64,000 nucleotides of DNA from Erythrobasidium yunnanense (taxonomy: Eukaryota > Basidiomycota > Cystobasidiomycetes > Erythrobasidiales > Erythrobasidiaceae), in the NCBI GenBank assembly GCA_001600175.1, contig BCJC01000009.1, positions 682,001 to 746,000 on the forward strand, read 5' to 3'. This document shows positions 44,441 through 55,915 of this stretch, in pieces (the stretch's first letter is position 1; every line of letters begins with the position of its first letter). The position numbers and the translations under genes are program-made. The notes beneath the pieces were generated by a model. The model saw only the letters and a list, made by a program, of their open reading frames with translations, made no database searches and was not told where the DNA came from.

Positions 44441-46323
44441 ATGGGTAAGCTCACTTTCCTCTTCTTTCTTTCACCTTTTCAGCGGTATCTTCCAGGCTGA
44501 CGACATATCTAACTCACAGTCTTCTACGACATGAACACGCTGCAACAACGCTTCGAGACGGACAGAGGCTTCCAAATCACTCGAGAAGAGATCCTAGCTT
44601 TCGCAAAAGGATTGAACGAAAAAGCAAACGCTGCGATGCTGGGCTTAGTGAACTATGAAGAGACGGAGAGAAAGATGGATGGTATGTACTGCCTTCGACT
44701 GTTTCTTCAGTGCGCGAAGCTGATTCGATGCGCTTTTGATAGAATGGATCGCCTTCCTAGGCTTGATGCAGGAGTGCAAGCTCATGGCAGTCAGGTGCGT
44801 CCCTCTTCACTCGGATTACTCGTCTTCAGAGCTAAGCTAACACGAGTTTGCTTTCTACGATCTTCCAGCCCGAGCGACGCAGATCGTGTTCTGACAACCA
44901 TGGAGGAGGAGAGTAGCGAACAAGCAAGCGCACCTCCCTCTCACCTCCCTTCTACTGCCTCGTCCAACTCGGACCCAACACTGAAGGCATACGAAGATGA
45001 CAGCGACGATCTTACGCTCACTTTCCCTTCCCTATCTTACGACACCTCTTCATCAGCAGCAAGTCTTACAGCCAGTCCACCCTCTTCTGTCTTTGACAAC
45101 GATGATGATGCATCAGAGATTGATCCATTCATGCATATGCACTCATGCGAGGACTGCTGTGTGCCATTTGAGATCCCAACGCTCGTCATTGGAGAGAAAG
45201 GGCTGGAGAGCATGGCGCTCATGGCAGACATCACACACAAGAAGAGGATGGAAGATCTGCCTGCGCCTATCCCTATCGTCTCTCTACCTCCTTCGTCGAA
45301 GAAACCAGTAAACACACCCATCGATACAAACGTTCAGAAGACCTCGATCTTGGCATCCACTTCTCCCTCATCCGCTACGTCTTCCTCCTCGTCTGATTCA
45401 AGAAAGCTATCTTTGACTGCTTCTTCCGATGCTTCATCGCCAGCTACCGCGATCTCCGACGTACCTTCAGCGAGCTCCACCTCGCCCGCTGTCAAGACAC
45501 AGTACGGCTCTTCCACCAATGCACACGTAAAGCCAGTCGCGAAGTCATCCACGACAACTACCATTGTTGTTAAACAAGAGACGATTCGCGTATATGCAGG
45601 AAGCAGGAACTCCGCACTCGTGCCCAAAGCTACCAGGCATTCAGACAGGAACAAGCCTTTCGCACAGCAACTTCCGTGTGTCCCCTTCGCCCTCTCGCTT
45701 GAAGCTTTTCATATCACTGATCTCTTCACGGTTTGGCAGATTCCCTCCATGCAACAAGCACTATCTCCTCGCTCGAGGATGTCCCGCTCCGGACTGCAAG
45801 TACATGCATGACTTCCTCCTCACTTCCGCAGACCTCGATAAGCTGCGTACGGACAGTAAGCGTACACCATGCTTCTATCTGATGAGACACCTTCCGTGTC
45901 CGGAAGGGAAGGATAGGTGCCATATGGGCCATATTTGTCCGCATGGGAGGGAGTGCACTTATGGACATCGGTGTAAATTCACATTGGGTGAGTAACCGGT
46001 TGTTGTGTTCCATAATAATCCCGTGCTGAGATGGTTTGGCTGCGCCAGAGGGAATGCACGACGGTCCTGCCATCCTACCACCTCTTCAATCTCCAAACAA
46101 ACCTCGACCATCCTACTCTACCGACCCTCTCGACCATATATCACCAGCGCCCTCTATGTCTTCATCGTACAATCAGCCTCGGAAACCTTTTCGCGTTATG
46201 GGCTTCCAAAGCGCAAACATAGGAAGCAAAAGGCTACCTACTGAGGCGGAGCTGCCTGCTGCGAAGACAGATGCGAAGATGCCTTTGCCAGCTGGCAAGA
46301 CGATGAGGATCAGGCATCGCTGA
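44441..46323 (+). CDS. CCCH zinc-finger protein
   Basis: Predicted RNA-binding protein. The ATG at 44441 is followed by a GTAAGC intron after four coding bases, giving MVFYDMNTLQQRFETDRGFQ. The N-terminal part is helical (EEILAFAKGLNEKANAAMLG). A long Ser-rich, acidic middle follows (YEDDSDDLTLTFPSLSYDTS; SATSSSSSDSRK), with a HSCEDCCVPFE cysteine cluster. The C-terminal exons carry CCCH-type fingers: CNKHYLLARGC-PAPDC-KYMH (C-x9-C-x4-C-x3-H), then CFYLMRHLPC-PEGKDRC-HMGH (C-x8-C-x6-C-x3-H), then ICPHGRECTYGH. The end is PAGKTMRIRHR. The long gene-free region before it may be its leader. The exact fungal orthologue is not clear to me. Confidence 0.82.
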
Positions 46324-46934
46324 GGAAGACATCTCCAAGCTTCGCTCTTCTCATACTTCCTGTCTCACCATCTGCACCACCCAATTATCGAATCAATTTC
46401 TCTTCCTGCTCACGCTCGTCGATACAAACCTTTTCCTGTTTTCAACGTGCACCCTCCACATGTGCCACGCTCATCGTTCAAATATCACAAAAGCTCTATG
46501 CACGACTCGTAGTCGCAATAGACAATATATGTTACATCCGCCAGCAGCATCTCTGGAAGAGCTCTGCGTGATAACACGCATTATCGAGCAACCAACAAGC
46601 CATCATCAACGTATGTAATCTGGGAATAGTATATCAGTAAAAAAGTCCTTTTCATTAGATCAGGTTGGGTGCTCTTCCAGTCTAGCGCACCCTCGTTCAA
46701 GGATTTGCCTTTTAGCTCTATATGATAGTTCTGTTTCTAGTCAAACTCGAGAAACAACCAAAACACTCTGCTCCTACTCCCATCGCCTTTCTCGCTGCAT
46801 CGACCTTTCCCTTTCTTCAGACGCCCTTGCATCGATGCTGTTAGCTTTCAGGCTTGCTGGCCGCTAGTCTATCGACTTGCATCCACTCGGGAGCAACAAT
46901 ATCGAACTGTCTATCGCACACCATTGACGGAGCC
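46324..46934. other. intergenic region between the CCCH gene and the orphan pair
   Basis: About 610 bp. No coding content was recognised. A TCTATATGATA sequence lies near 46717. Confidence 0.4.
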
Positions 46935-47712
46935 ATGTCGTCAAAACCTCCAACTCGCCGAAGCAGTCAAGTATCTGTCGATTCTGGATCCAATAAGCGC
47001 GCTCCCGGTACACGACGAAATTCAGAGGTATCCAGTGATGCTTCGGTGGACCAACGCAAGAAGAGCAATGCAAGCTCAATCAGCATTCATTCGCAGCCCA
47101 AGACCAAAGTAGCAAATACACCTGACGCTGCCGCAACGAAGCTCTCTGAAGATCCACCTACCGTACTGACTGAATTGTACTACCAATACAACAAAAAACG
47201 AAACCTGCTCATTCAGCCCTGCCCGCAAGATTATGTCTTTATAGCAAGTTTGCCAAAGCTCGAAGGAAGTAGTGCGGATGTATCACTACAAGTCGCAATA
47301 TCGACTGGTACATGTCCTTTCGTCAGAAAAGTAAGGTCCTCTCCTTAGAGCCCATTTTTATGCCCCGAATCGCTGACTGCGGTCATGACAGGACATACTT
47401 GACCATCTGCCGGCCGGTCACAAGGCTTTCGTCGATACCAACATTCCGAATGGCTACGAGAACGTCAGACATCCTTTTGGAAAGGAGGTCAACATCTTAG
47501 GACGAACGGTGGTGCCCATCTGTTTCCGAGATATGTCTACTCGCAAGCTGTTCAAGATCGATCTATGCGCAATAGTATTGGACAAGATGCCTCTTCCTCT
47601 TTACATCAACAAGTCGCATCCGGCTGTCCAGCGAGTTGTCGACGATCGGCTACTTCCCCTGCGTTTTGCTCTCGGAGGCCCAATGTACTACGTCGAAGTC
47701 CAAAGGATCTGA
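46935..47712 (+). CDS. unknown protein, tandem pair member 1
   Basis: Two exons, 46935-47330 and 47392-47712. The ATG at 46935 gives MSSKPPTRRSSQVSVDSGSN; the first 75 residues are Ser/Arg-rich. The folded part begins with TVLTELYYQYNKKRNLLIQP and CPQDYVFIASLPKLEG, crosses the intron (GTAAGG..GACAG) at TCPFVRK-DILDHLPAGHKA, then NIPNGYENVRHPFGKEVNIL, GRTVVPICFRD, KIDLCAIVLDKMPLPLYINK and SHPAVQRVV. The same landmarks and the same intron position occur in the next gene. Predominantly beta-strand character is likely. No signal peptide or membrane segment. I do not recognise the family. Confidence 0.75.
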
Positions 47713-48041
47713 TTCAACACGTAAGAGGCAACTTTGAAATTTGGTTTTGAAACAGCTCACTGCATACTGCGACCTTCGTAACCTTGCAATCGTATGATAC
47801 ATAAATCGATCATCTTGTGAGACGCCCCAGCAGCTTGGCCACGTCTTCGGCTCGTGCGAGAAACACAGTGACACTTACTACGGAACTGACTTGAACGAGG
47901 TTTATCGCATCTCCTCTCTTTCGTATAACCTTTCAACCTCCTGGAACAGCCTCGACACCTTGAACTCTTTCCCGCACGTCCGCTTGCTGTCACACTCTGC
48001 TTCATTCAGTCGCTACATCTCAGCTACCAACGCGGTCGATC
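47713..48041. other. spacer between the two orphan-pair genes
   Basis: About 330 bp. It should hold the 3' end of member 1 and the promoter of member 2. Nothing specific was recognised. Confidence 0.4.
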
Positions 48042-48872
48042 ATGCCCTCTTCGCCGCAGATTACCGGTCTTCAAAGCAGTCAAGGGCGCACCCGAGCTGT
48101 TTCAAGGCAAGCTGGAGGTCCCGCTTTTCATGAACTGCCTGATATAAGACAAGATAAACCACTCGATGGCTCACCGTGCCCCATCCGGGTAAGCCGCAGC
48201 CGCAGCAATGCTAGTGTTTCCTCGAGCATCAAGTCTGCCCACTCATCTGCTAGGAGCTCCTACCGATCCGGAGCCTCTTCTCTCTTCGATGACACACATG
48301 ATAGCCTTACTTTACTCTGCGAAACCCTTGACCAATACAACGGGAACAGACGCCTGATTATCTACCCTTCACCGCTGGACCGTACCTTCGAGGCTAGCCT
48401 GCCTACGGTAGGGGGTCTTGTAGATGTGACTTTTACGGTGTCGCTGTCAATTGGGACATGCCCTTTCGTCAGCCACGTCAGGCTCTTCCCTTTACTCGTT
48501 TAGCCGCACGCCCCGCTGACTGCCCTCGATCCCCAGGACCTGCTGCAATGCCTGTCTCCGCTGCACAAAGCCGTCGTAGACACTAAAATCCCTAATGGCT
48601 ATGGAAATGTCTACGCTCCCTTCTCGAACGTCAAGATAGTAGGCAGAACAGTGCTACCGATCTGTCTAAGAAACCTATCATCCGGTCGGAAGCTCATGTT
48701 CAAGCTCGCTGCAATTGTCCTGGACAAGCCGCCCATGCCGCTGTACATCAACAAGTCGCATCCTGTTTTCCGGAGAGTGCTGCTAGACCCCACGCTCGAT
48801 TTGATCCACCGAGGCTCGACTTCTGAGGGACCTGATTATTACGTAGCGCTTCACAAACGACAGACGTCCTGA
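48042..48872 (+). CDS. unknown protein, tandem pair member 2
   Basis: Two exons, 48042-48476 and 48537-48872, with a 60-nt intron at the same protein position as in member 1 (FVSH-DLLQCL). The ATG at 48042 gives MPSSPQITGLQSSQGRTRAV; a Ser/Arg-rich N-terminus (VSRSRSNASVSSSIKSAHSS) is followed by LLCETLDQYNGNRRLIIYPS, PLDRTFEASLPTVGGLVDV, HKAVVDTKIPNGYGNVYAPF, KIVGRTVLPICLRNLSSGRK and IVLDKPPMPLYINKSHPVFR. About 45% identity with member 1 in the folded part, by eye. This is a clear tandem duplication of a gene I cannot assign. Confidence 0.76.
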
Positions 48873-48993
48873 CAAAGGAACAGGCTTATACGCCATTCGG
48901 TTAATGATCGTTGTTTGTCTAAACCGCTAATTTGCTATTGTACTACAACAATGTTTGCCCGTGCCTCGTATTCGTAAACAGATCTTCAGTATG

Positions 48994-51149
48994 CTACAGC
49001 ACTGCCAACGTATCAACTACTAAATCTCTGCGGACATGGCTCCACAAGCCGTCCTGTCTGAGTGCGCTCCACACTCGTTCTGTAAGGGTATCTTTGTCCT
49101 TAAAAGGATTGCTATGTACGTTACTACTGTTTTCTAGACGTCTTATGATATTTGTGATTGGCTCGATGAGCCGGTCGATAGTGATAAGCGAATAAGCCTC
49201 TTCTGGGCTTGTGGATGTGCTTTGGCATGCGCATTTGCGATAGGATAGAAGTGGTGCGTTGGGGTCTTTGTCGTGCCCAATTGAGCAAGAGCATCTTTTG
49301 TAGGCCGAGGCTTTGGGCGTAGCGTTGCGGTCCTGCTCTTCCGCTTCTATGGCGATCGTTCCCTCTTCATACAGTTTCCTGACTGCCCATATGAAGAGCG
49401 ATACCTTCCGCTTCTCTACGAATTCATTGTTGATGTGCTGCTTGACATCCGGATCCGATCTCTTGCGCTTCTTGGCGGATGCATACTGTCGGACAGGGCT
49501 GGAGCTTGGAAGGATGATCGAATTGGCTGCCGAGCTCTTCTGACTGGCTTTTAGAGTACTACTGCTCCTTTCTACCATTGCGAGAGCTTCCATGCTCTCG
49601 TTTCTTGCGCATATCAAAGCGAGCCATGCCAGCTTCTTGTCCGCTTTGAGGGTCGACAAGGTGATTTTCTTCGCTTTAGACGTTGCTCTAACGCCAATAT
49701 GACAAGGTAGGATGTCTTTCGTGGCAGAGGAAGAGTGGAAATAGTGATGCACGAAAAGCAGAAAGAGCTGCTTGTTAATGACTGTCTTGTCTTCCGCTAG
49801 CCTTGTCAGAGAAGGAAGCTTCTTCTTCACTCTGCGTGAACTTTCTGCCCCGCTGGAGCTGCTGATTGAGATCTGACTGCTCGTGTTCATATAGGAAAGC
49901 GAGTACGACGAGTCGACATGGGATATGTTGGCCTGCGACATGTTTCTGAGTAAGCAATTGATGATAACATTTGAAGTAAGATCCGTGACTTACCAAAGTA
50001 CTGCCATTCAGCGAGGAGACGCTCGATCTCGATAGGTCCGCAAACGACATGCTTTGCGAGTCCGGCAATGCCGATTTATACATACTACTCATATGTCCAT
50101 CAAGGTCCAAGAGATCTCTGACCGCCTCTCTCGACTTATACAGCTGTTCCCTGACTTTCTTGCAGCTGACAGCGTAATGCCATTCTGCGTACCTCTCCTC
50201 TTTCGGCACGGGCGTTATGCTAATGACATCTATCAGAGTCTCCTTCTTGGCATTTGAGGTGATCTTGCCAATAATTCGCACAACTGTGCCCTCGCGTAAT
50301 ATCGGGACAGATGGCTCTTCGGCGTGTGATGGTAGCTGAACAGGCTCTGGCGGCTTCTCATAGCGATATATCCATAACCGAGGATCTGAAGTAGGGCGAG
50401 GCACTTCCGATTTGGTCGAGCCTTCTGTACTGCTCGAGCTGGCTTCTCTTGTCAAGGGCTTCTTCTGAGGATAAAGCTTCTGCGGATTGACTTTACAGCT
50501 GATAACTCCAGACTCATCGTCCACTGAGATACATCATTGAGACGTGTTTTGTAGAGACTGCTTGGTATGTAGGCTTACCGTCGTAGTAGATCACATCGAT
50601 ATTCTCCTTCTTGACTCCTACTTCAGTCTGTCCTTCGACAGCGCTTGTGTTCTGTCTCGTATACGACTTGATAATATTCTTCTTGACGATAGTAGCCACT
50701 ATCTCGCACTTGTCGAACGGGAAACAGTCGATGAGATGGCATGATGGCCAGTCGGCCTTGTTTGCCGAAACAGCTATCTTCCCTTTCCTCACTGCGGACT
50801 TCTGTTGTACGCCTTGCTGCGAAGTGGTTCCTACGATATCTCCAACCCGCAATTTGGCGACAGCATTGGGTGACCGTAGGAGGAAATTCCGAAGTTTCCT
50901 GAGCGCTTCTTCCGACAGACCAGTACTACTAGACTGCTTATAACTCTGTGGAGGCGCTATTGATGCTTGTCGATTAGGTGAATAGGCGTATTTTGGGCTC
51001 TGCGGCCGGACGGGACTTGGATGGCTGGCCGCCTTGGGAACAGACGATGTGTTGCTGGCATTTGCTACGAGCTTTGATGCACTGAAGTGCCGTGTTATGG
51101 GAGTTGCGTACGGCCTCGCTGGCCGACTAGAATCGACAGTCATTGACAT
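48994..51149 (-). CDS. STN1: probable CST telomere-capping subunit STN1
   Basis: OB-fold protein expected to cap telomeres with Ten1. Three exons, about 680 residues. The ATG at 51149 gives MSMTVDSSRPARPYATPITR. A disordered N-terminus leads to WPSCHLIDCFPFDKCEIVAT and IVKKNIIKS, then across an intron to DDESGVISCKV. This is the OB-fold layout of Stn1 (H-V--F-DKC-IVG, then DD-SG-I-C). EGTVVRIIGKITSNAKKETL, IDVISITPVPKEERYAEWHY and KKVREQLYKSREAVRDLL complete the OB fold. The last exon (315 residues) has a basic middle and an extended C-terminal region (LITIDRLIEPITNIIRRLEN) that may be winged-helix. The OB call is good; the assignment to Stn1 rather than another RPA2-like protein is inference. 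Confidence 0.68.
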
Positions 51150-51425
51150 GGGACTTGACGGCTGCGTTCAAGGCCAGACATTGAGGAATCGAAAGCAAGG
51201 GACGGCTACAGGACTGCTTGAATCGTCGTAAAGAATGTAAATGAATGTGCGAATTGCTTGCTTCCAAGGCTTTGAGAATGGGAGTGAGTTGAGCAGAGCA
51301 GACCCTTCGAAACTAGTCGCGCAAGAACATGCTTTGAAACAACGATAAAAAGGATATGCTAACTACCAAGAAAATACATTACGATATGCTAAGTATGCGC
51401 AACAACAATCCACTACTGACTCAAA

Positions 51426-53545
51426 TCATCTCTGCTTATTAGCAAAAGCTGGATTCTCCTCCCTTGTATCTGGCACTACGTAGCCGTGTGCATCGATGGC
51501 TGACCAGATGTCCATAGGCCTACAAAGGCCCGCTATCATGTTGTCTATCCTCCGCGAGTAGGAGTAGGGATTGGCGGGCTTGCCTGTAGTCGCAGAAGGA
51601 TATTTGGGCCGGAGCTGCGCAAAAAGCGATTGTCAGCATTGAAAATGAAGACATACAGTGAGACGCAAGCTCACCATCTCTATGGTCGTCCTTCCGAGCC
51701 AGATAAGTCTGATATGATAGCCGAGCAGTCCAAGAACAGGCACGGCGCTAACTCCCGTAATGATGAGCACTACAATCGTCCCTACATTCCTCCAGTCTCC
51801 AAAAAATCCTTCTCCAACATTTCTACTTTCTCTGATGCGGATGACCAAGTGCGCAATGCTTGTCCCGATAACGAGAAAAGCGCAGATGACGGCTGATACG
51901 AGGAACGCGATGAAGGAGTTGTAATTTCGCCGACCTATGCAGTTATTCAGGAAGGAGCAGTGGTGGTCCGTTTGCTCCGTGCAGACATCGCAAAGTCGAC
52001 AGTGGGATGTTCGGGGAGGGCGGTAGCTGCATACTCACATTAGTAAATGTCTGCAGACTTGGAGGATGCAATCACTTACGTCTGACACGTCTCACACCCT
52101 GCAAGATAGACAAGTAGGTTTCAGCAATTGTAGTGGAACCAGTTTCTGCCCTACTTACACTTGCTGCTGACCGTCTCATCCCTGATCTTAGAGTACCTCA
52201 ATTTTGGTCTCTGGCCCATGCCCGTCCCCGTAAGATCGTCTTCCCCACCTTGTGGGACAGCATAGGTCTCCCAATCCGGTTCTCTGTCCAGTCCTTTGAC
52301 AATGATGCCAGGATCCCTCAAGCTTGTCCTCAGCATACTCGACCACATGACGAGAGTCGTATAGGCGAAAATGATGACTATAGCTTTTCCACCATTGTTT
52401 CCGAACCCATTGATGGGTGAAGAAGACCATAACCACTGACTTTCGAATGCTAAGAATATAGCAGGAAGGAAAAGGACCACAGCGAAAGAAGCCAGAAAAG
52501 GGAAGGGAGAATCGCCAGAAGTGATCAATCGTCCTCCGCACAGAAAGCGGTTGTTTCCGCCGAAATGGTTCGAGCCATAGCCTAAGGCGATCTTCTCGTC
52601 CTCGGGCGTTTTGGGGTTCCGAGAGTGCTTGAGCTCTTTGCGCTGCCCAGAATAGACTTCATACTTCCGCATTGGCTTCTCGACATTCATATTGACGCTT
52701 GTGTGAGGGTGCCCATTCTGTTTCTCCGTCGTTGGAGCGATCCGGCTATGTTCCTGCCGCAATGGGATGCCCTGTCCGGCTGAAGGTGGTGTCTTGCGAT
52801 TTGAATGAATACCAGAAGAGTTTGAAGCCATTCCTAGAAGACTGGTTATACTGCCCGTCTTGCTGGTGCTCCTCTTCTTGCCCATGCTGATCGGTCTGCT
52901 GATCGTAGGCAGGTTGCCCACAATGAGAGGCTCTTGCGACGTCTTGCTTGCTAATGTGCCTTGTCGTGACTGCGCTCTCTCGTGCGAACTCCTCATAGAC
53001 TGACCCTGGCTCATCTGGACAGACTGAGCATGTCTATTCACGCTTCCATTCCTGACCAAGCTCCCATTCCGCGACAGTGTAGCATCGGTAACGCTCGCAG
53101 AAGGCCGTCTACCGAGGCTGCTGTAGCTGCCGACAGTTGACGATCCATCTGCTGTTGATTCGGCCAAGTGCATCCTCGGACTCGCAGCAGCATTCTTTGC
53201 GATGTTCTGAGGTTTACGAGGTGACAGGAAGCCAGAATGAGGGAGGATGGATGGGATCTGCTGAGAATGTCGCCCAGACCGCGTGGAGCTCGCAGTCGCT
53301 ACCGTCGCTCTCTCTCGTCTTGGACTGCCTCCAGCATTGTTACTACTACCACTACTGTAGAACTGCTGAGTTGCGCTGAGCCTGTTTGATGGCAGCAGTT
53401 CCTCGTCATTTGGTACGCCAGGGGATCCAGGCGAGACATGTACGCGTGCTGGTTTGAGCGCAGAAGGCAGGGAGATGCTCAAGACGGGCGATGTTGAGGT
53501 GTCGTTATGAGCTGGCTCAGTGCGAGCCTCAGCCGCAACGCTCAT
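51426..53545 (-). CDS. ERF2: DHHC palmitoyltransferase, ERF2 type
   Basis: Integral-membrane protein S-acyltransferase; yeast Erf2 palmitoylates Ras with Erf4. About 650 residues. The ATG at 53545 gives MSVAAEARTEPAHNDTSTSP; the first 300 residues are Ser-rich and disordered. Two membrane segments follow (PFPFLASFAVVLFLPAIFLA; AIVIIFAYTTLVMWSSML), then LRDPGI. The zinc core is CETCQTYRPPRTSHCRLCDV, CTEQTDHHCSFLNNCIGRRN, with intact Asp-His-His-Cys. Two more membrane segments (FIAFLVSAVICAFLVIGTSI; TIVVLIITGVSAVPVLGLLG) and the TTxE motif (GRTTIEM) follow. Part of the first Cys cluster is encoded by a 19-nt exon (52080-52098). The end is TREENPAFANKQR. Confidence 0.9.
52080..52098 (-). other. 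19-nt coding microexon of ERF2
   Basis: Flanked by CTTGCAG and GTAAGT on the minus strand. Joining the neighbouring exons gives K-W-CETCQT-YRPPRTSHC, the conserved zinc region of DHHC proteins, so the exon is needed for the frame and for two zinc ligands. Confidence 0.8.
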
Positions 53546-54360
53546 CGAAGCATGTTTCGGTCGGAAAATGAGTTTCGCATAGGTTCAGCTGATCCCAACT
53601 CGCTCAAAAGACCAAAAGGGTTCTTCCTGAATATAACGCTGCGCAGTTGCTCTCAGCATGCCTTCATGCATCAAGCTATCAAGACCTTTTCACTTTGACC
53701 ATGCGAAGACGATCCCATTCAGCCTGCAAATCGCTTGACTGATGCTGCGGGAAGCGACACCAACAGTTTCACATCGAAGATCATCTCTGTCTTGTCTTCT
53801 CTGCTCCCCCATCAGCTTTATGCGCCCGGAACCCACAAGCTCGATGACCCAAATCTTCTGCACAAGTCGCTGTAGACTGCTGGCGGGGACCGCTTTATTC
53901 GACAGTAACACTTCAGTACCCTTCCCTCACTGCTCTCACCTATTTCTGACTGCTTAATGGCGAAGAAGCGTCCCAGAGGAGAAGACCGAAGATTCAACAA
54001 GTAGCCAGAAGAAATCTGCCTCCCACATACCAGGGCTCCTCTTTGGGCTTCGCCCCTTTCGAGGCTTCTTGCGAGGCGCGACCATCGAGCGTTCGTCCTC
54101 ACAGATGCCCAAGATGAAGCTCATTCACTTCTGCCTTCCGCCTGGCAAGCTCTCACGCAAAGGGAATGCATCGATGAGCAGGGCTCTCCACAACCGTCCG
54201 TCAAGCATTGCTCTCTAGCACTATTGGACCGACAGGCGAGCTATCCGCTTTTGCGATACTGAAAGCTACACAAAGGTAATCATGGATCGAGTCAAGCTCG
54301 AGCAAATTCTTCATAGTCGTCAGTACTGCTCGTCAGACGGTAGTGCTCCTCAACACCTTG
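53546..54360. promoter_or_regulatory. divergent non-coding region ERF2 / small-gene array
   Basis: About 0.8 kb. Open frames on both strands carry no recognisable motif. It should include the ERF2 promoter and the left border of the small-gene array. Confidence 0.4.
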
Positions 54361-54384
54361 CACCGCCGCTCCCACGCACAAAAC
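54361..54384 (+). promoter_or_regulatory. array upstream element, copy A
   Basis: CACCGCCGCTCCCACGCACA followed by AAAC, about 140 bp before the start codon of array gene A. It is related to elements before genes B, C and D (consensus about CACCGCCTTTCCCACGTCAA followed by AA). A further CTCGTCAGAC match lies about 30 bp upstream. Confidence 0.6.
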
Positions 54385-54502
54385 TCGCTCGATCTGCAAG
54401 CTTTCTGCTTCCGTCTTTTCGCGATACTCCTAGCTCGAGGTTGCGACTATCATAAGCCCACACAAAGCAGTCGATCAAAAGCCCTTGAGACTTGCCAAAA
54501 AC

Positions 54503-54922
54503 ATGACTAATTACATACGTACCCCTATCACCTCGGTCTACGATTCATCTTGTGCTCCAGACCAATCTTTCCGCATTACCTTCAAATTCAATGGTGCAAC
54601 TTGGCCTCATACAGACTCTGTGTCTAATGGCAATCGGATCCGCTCTGCCCTACCGCTGCGGGGTGACAGGTCCATCGGCGACAAACTAGCACATTACTTT
54701 GAAGTAGCCGTCTACTATCATCTAGAGTCAGGGAGGAGGGTCGTAGACAGCAGCACCATTGTGAACAAACTGAGTGGAAAGGACGTAAGGAGAGAGGTGG
54801 AGAGGCTCGATGAGCAGAAGAAAGACGAGGACAAGGAATCAAAGAAGCAGAGAAAGCAGGCTCGTAAAGAGGCGGAGGGGGCTCAGAAGGGTGGAAGAAG
54901 TAGATGGAGCTTGACTGGATGA
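54503..54922 (+). CDS. small unknown protein, tandem array gene A
   Basis: Single open frame of 139 residues from the ATG at 54503 (MTNYIRTPITSVYDSSCAPD). Core landmarks shared with genes B-D are FRITFKFNGATWPHTDSVSN, RSIGDKLAHYFEVAVYYHLE and STIVNKLSGK. Unlike the others it has a 45-residue highly charged tail (EEKKDED-like DEQKKDEDKESKKQRKQARK, KGGRSRWSLTG) that may be a helical, basic interaction or nuclear-targeting segment. No signal peptide or membrane segment. I do not recognise it. Gene status is supported by the shared upstream element and the alignable core rather than by any known family. Confidence 0.65.
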   Translation: MTNYIRTPITSVYDSSCAPDQSFRITFKFNGATWPHTDSVSNGNRIRSALPLRGDRSIGDKLAHYFEVAVYYHLESGRRVVDSSTIVNKLSGKDVRREVERLDEQKKDEDKESKKQRKQARKEAEGAQKGGRSRWSLTG

Positions 54923-55233
54923 CCACGTATTCCCTTATTTCTCCCTTGTCTTTTCGCTTAGTCCCCTCCATCGCAATCTCTATCGCTCTACAGACTGCAG
55001 GCTGACTGTGACTAGAACACGAATCTCTCGCGATGGAACAGCTGCCGTCTCAAACGAATTCTCTTTGTCTGTTCAAAACGCTCTCCTCGTAAACCGCAGC
55101 GCATCAGCAGCTCTCGAAAGGGGAAAAGTCGAAAGCGACCCGGGTGATATTGTATCGAAGACAGACCTGTCACACCACTATCTTACCTGTGACTGAGTCT
55201 GAAAGGCTCATGTATTTCACGTCAAACCAATGG
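54923..55233. other. spacer between array genes A and B
   Basis: About 310 bp. A short plus-strand frame at 55008-55196 has no resemblance to the array proteins. Nothing else was recognised before the copy B element. Confidence 0.4.
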
Positions 55234-55260
55234 CACCGCCTCTCCCACGTCAAAAAGTTG
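55234..55260 (+). promoter_or_regulatory. array upstream element, copy B
   Basis: CACCGCCTCTCCCACGTCAA followed by AAAGTTG, about 150 bp before the start codon of gene B. A core CAGCTG lies 12 bp further on (55272-55277), matching the centre of the palindrome seen in copies C and D. Confidence 0.65.
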
Positions 55261-55385
55261 GTCAGCGAGCGCAGCTGTACCACTCTGCTCCTGCTCTTTA
55301 CGATTTTGTCGGCACTGCTCTGCTTTGAACAACTCCACCTGGGTCGCAAGCTACGTAGCTCCCTCTCCTGGTACAAGCTCCAACG

Positions 55386-55694
55386 ATGACGCCAAAGGGA
55401 CACGAATACTACAACGTGTGCAAGATTCGATGCATCGGATACGATAGGGGGAACACAAAGCAACCCCTAAGATTTCACTATTCTCGACCGGATAATTACT
55501 TCAGTAACGTCCAACCGACCGGCGATACCTTGCGAAATCTGCAGGAGCATTACGACCCCAATGGTAGTTTGCACGATATAAATGGAATGTTCAAGCGGGA
55601 CTTCCTTATACTGGTCGAAGGTCGGGAGGACAGGGGCGTGCTCTCCAACTGCACAATCAGTGTTGTCCGCAAGCTGGATGGCAAGATCATGTAA
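55386..55694 (+). CDS. small unknown protein, tandem array gene B
   Basis: Single open frame of 102 residues from the ATG at 55386 (MTPKGHEYYNVCKIRCIGYD). The core reads PLRFHYSRPDNYFSNVQPTG, DTLRNLQEHYDPNGSLHDIN, GMFKRDFLILVEG and ISVVRKLDGKIM. The C-terminal pattern (F-h-h-x-V-E ... S-x-x-h-x-x-DG-h-M) matches gene C. No signal peptide, membrane segment or known motif. Confidence 0.65.
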   Translation: MTPKGHEYYNVCKIRCIGYDRGNTKQPLRFHYSRPDNYFSNVQPTGDTLRNLQEHYDPNGSLHDINGMFKRDFLILVEGREDRGVLSNCTISVVRKLDGKIM

Positions 55695-55915
55695 CATCGC
55701 CAAGATCTGCTATGCCGTCTGGTGTACAATACCACAGCAGCCTTCTGCTTCCTATACGCGCTGCTCAGCAGGCAAATGATCTTACGAGACCAGCTGAAGT
55801 CGACCGTTCCAGCGAAGGCTGTCGGACTGTTTATTGGGTGGTCGACTGAGCAATCCAAAGGAGGACTGAAGGCAGGAGGCCAGGGTGCACCTGTCACTCT
55901 GCATACTTCAAGGGG
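55695..55915. other. spacer between array genes B and C
   Basis: About 220 bp, with no recognised gene, before the long upstream block shared by genes C and D. Confidence 0.4.

Noticed and set aside
46935-48872. Faint resemblance of the tandem orphan pair to the aspartic-protease fold of retroelements
   Set aside because: The likeness is only in general beta-strand pattern. No other retroelement part, terminal repeat or integrase-like sequence is nearby, so I leave the genes as unknown.
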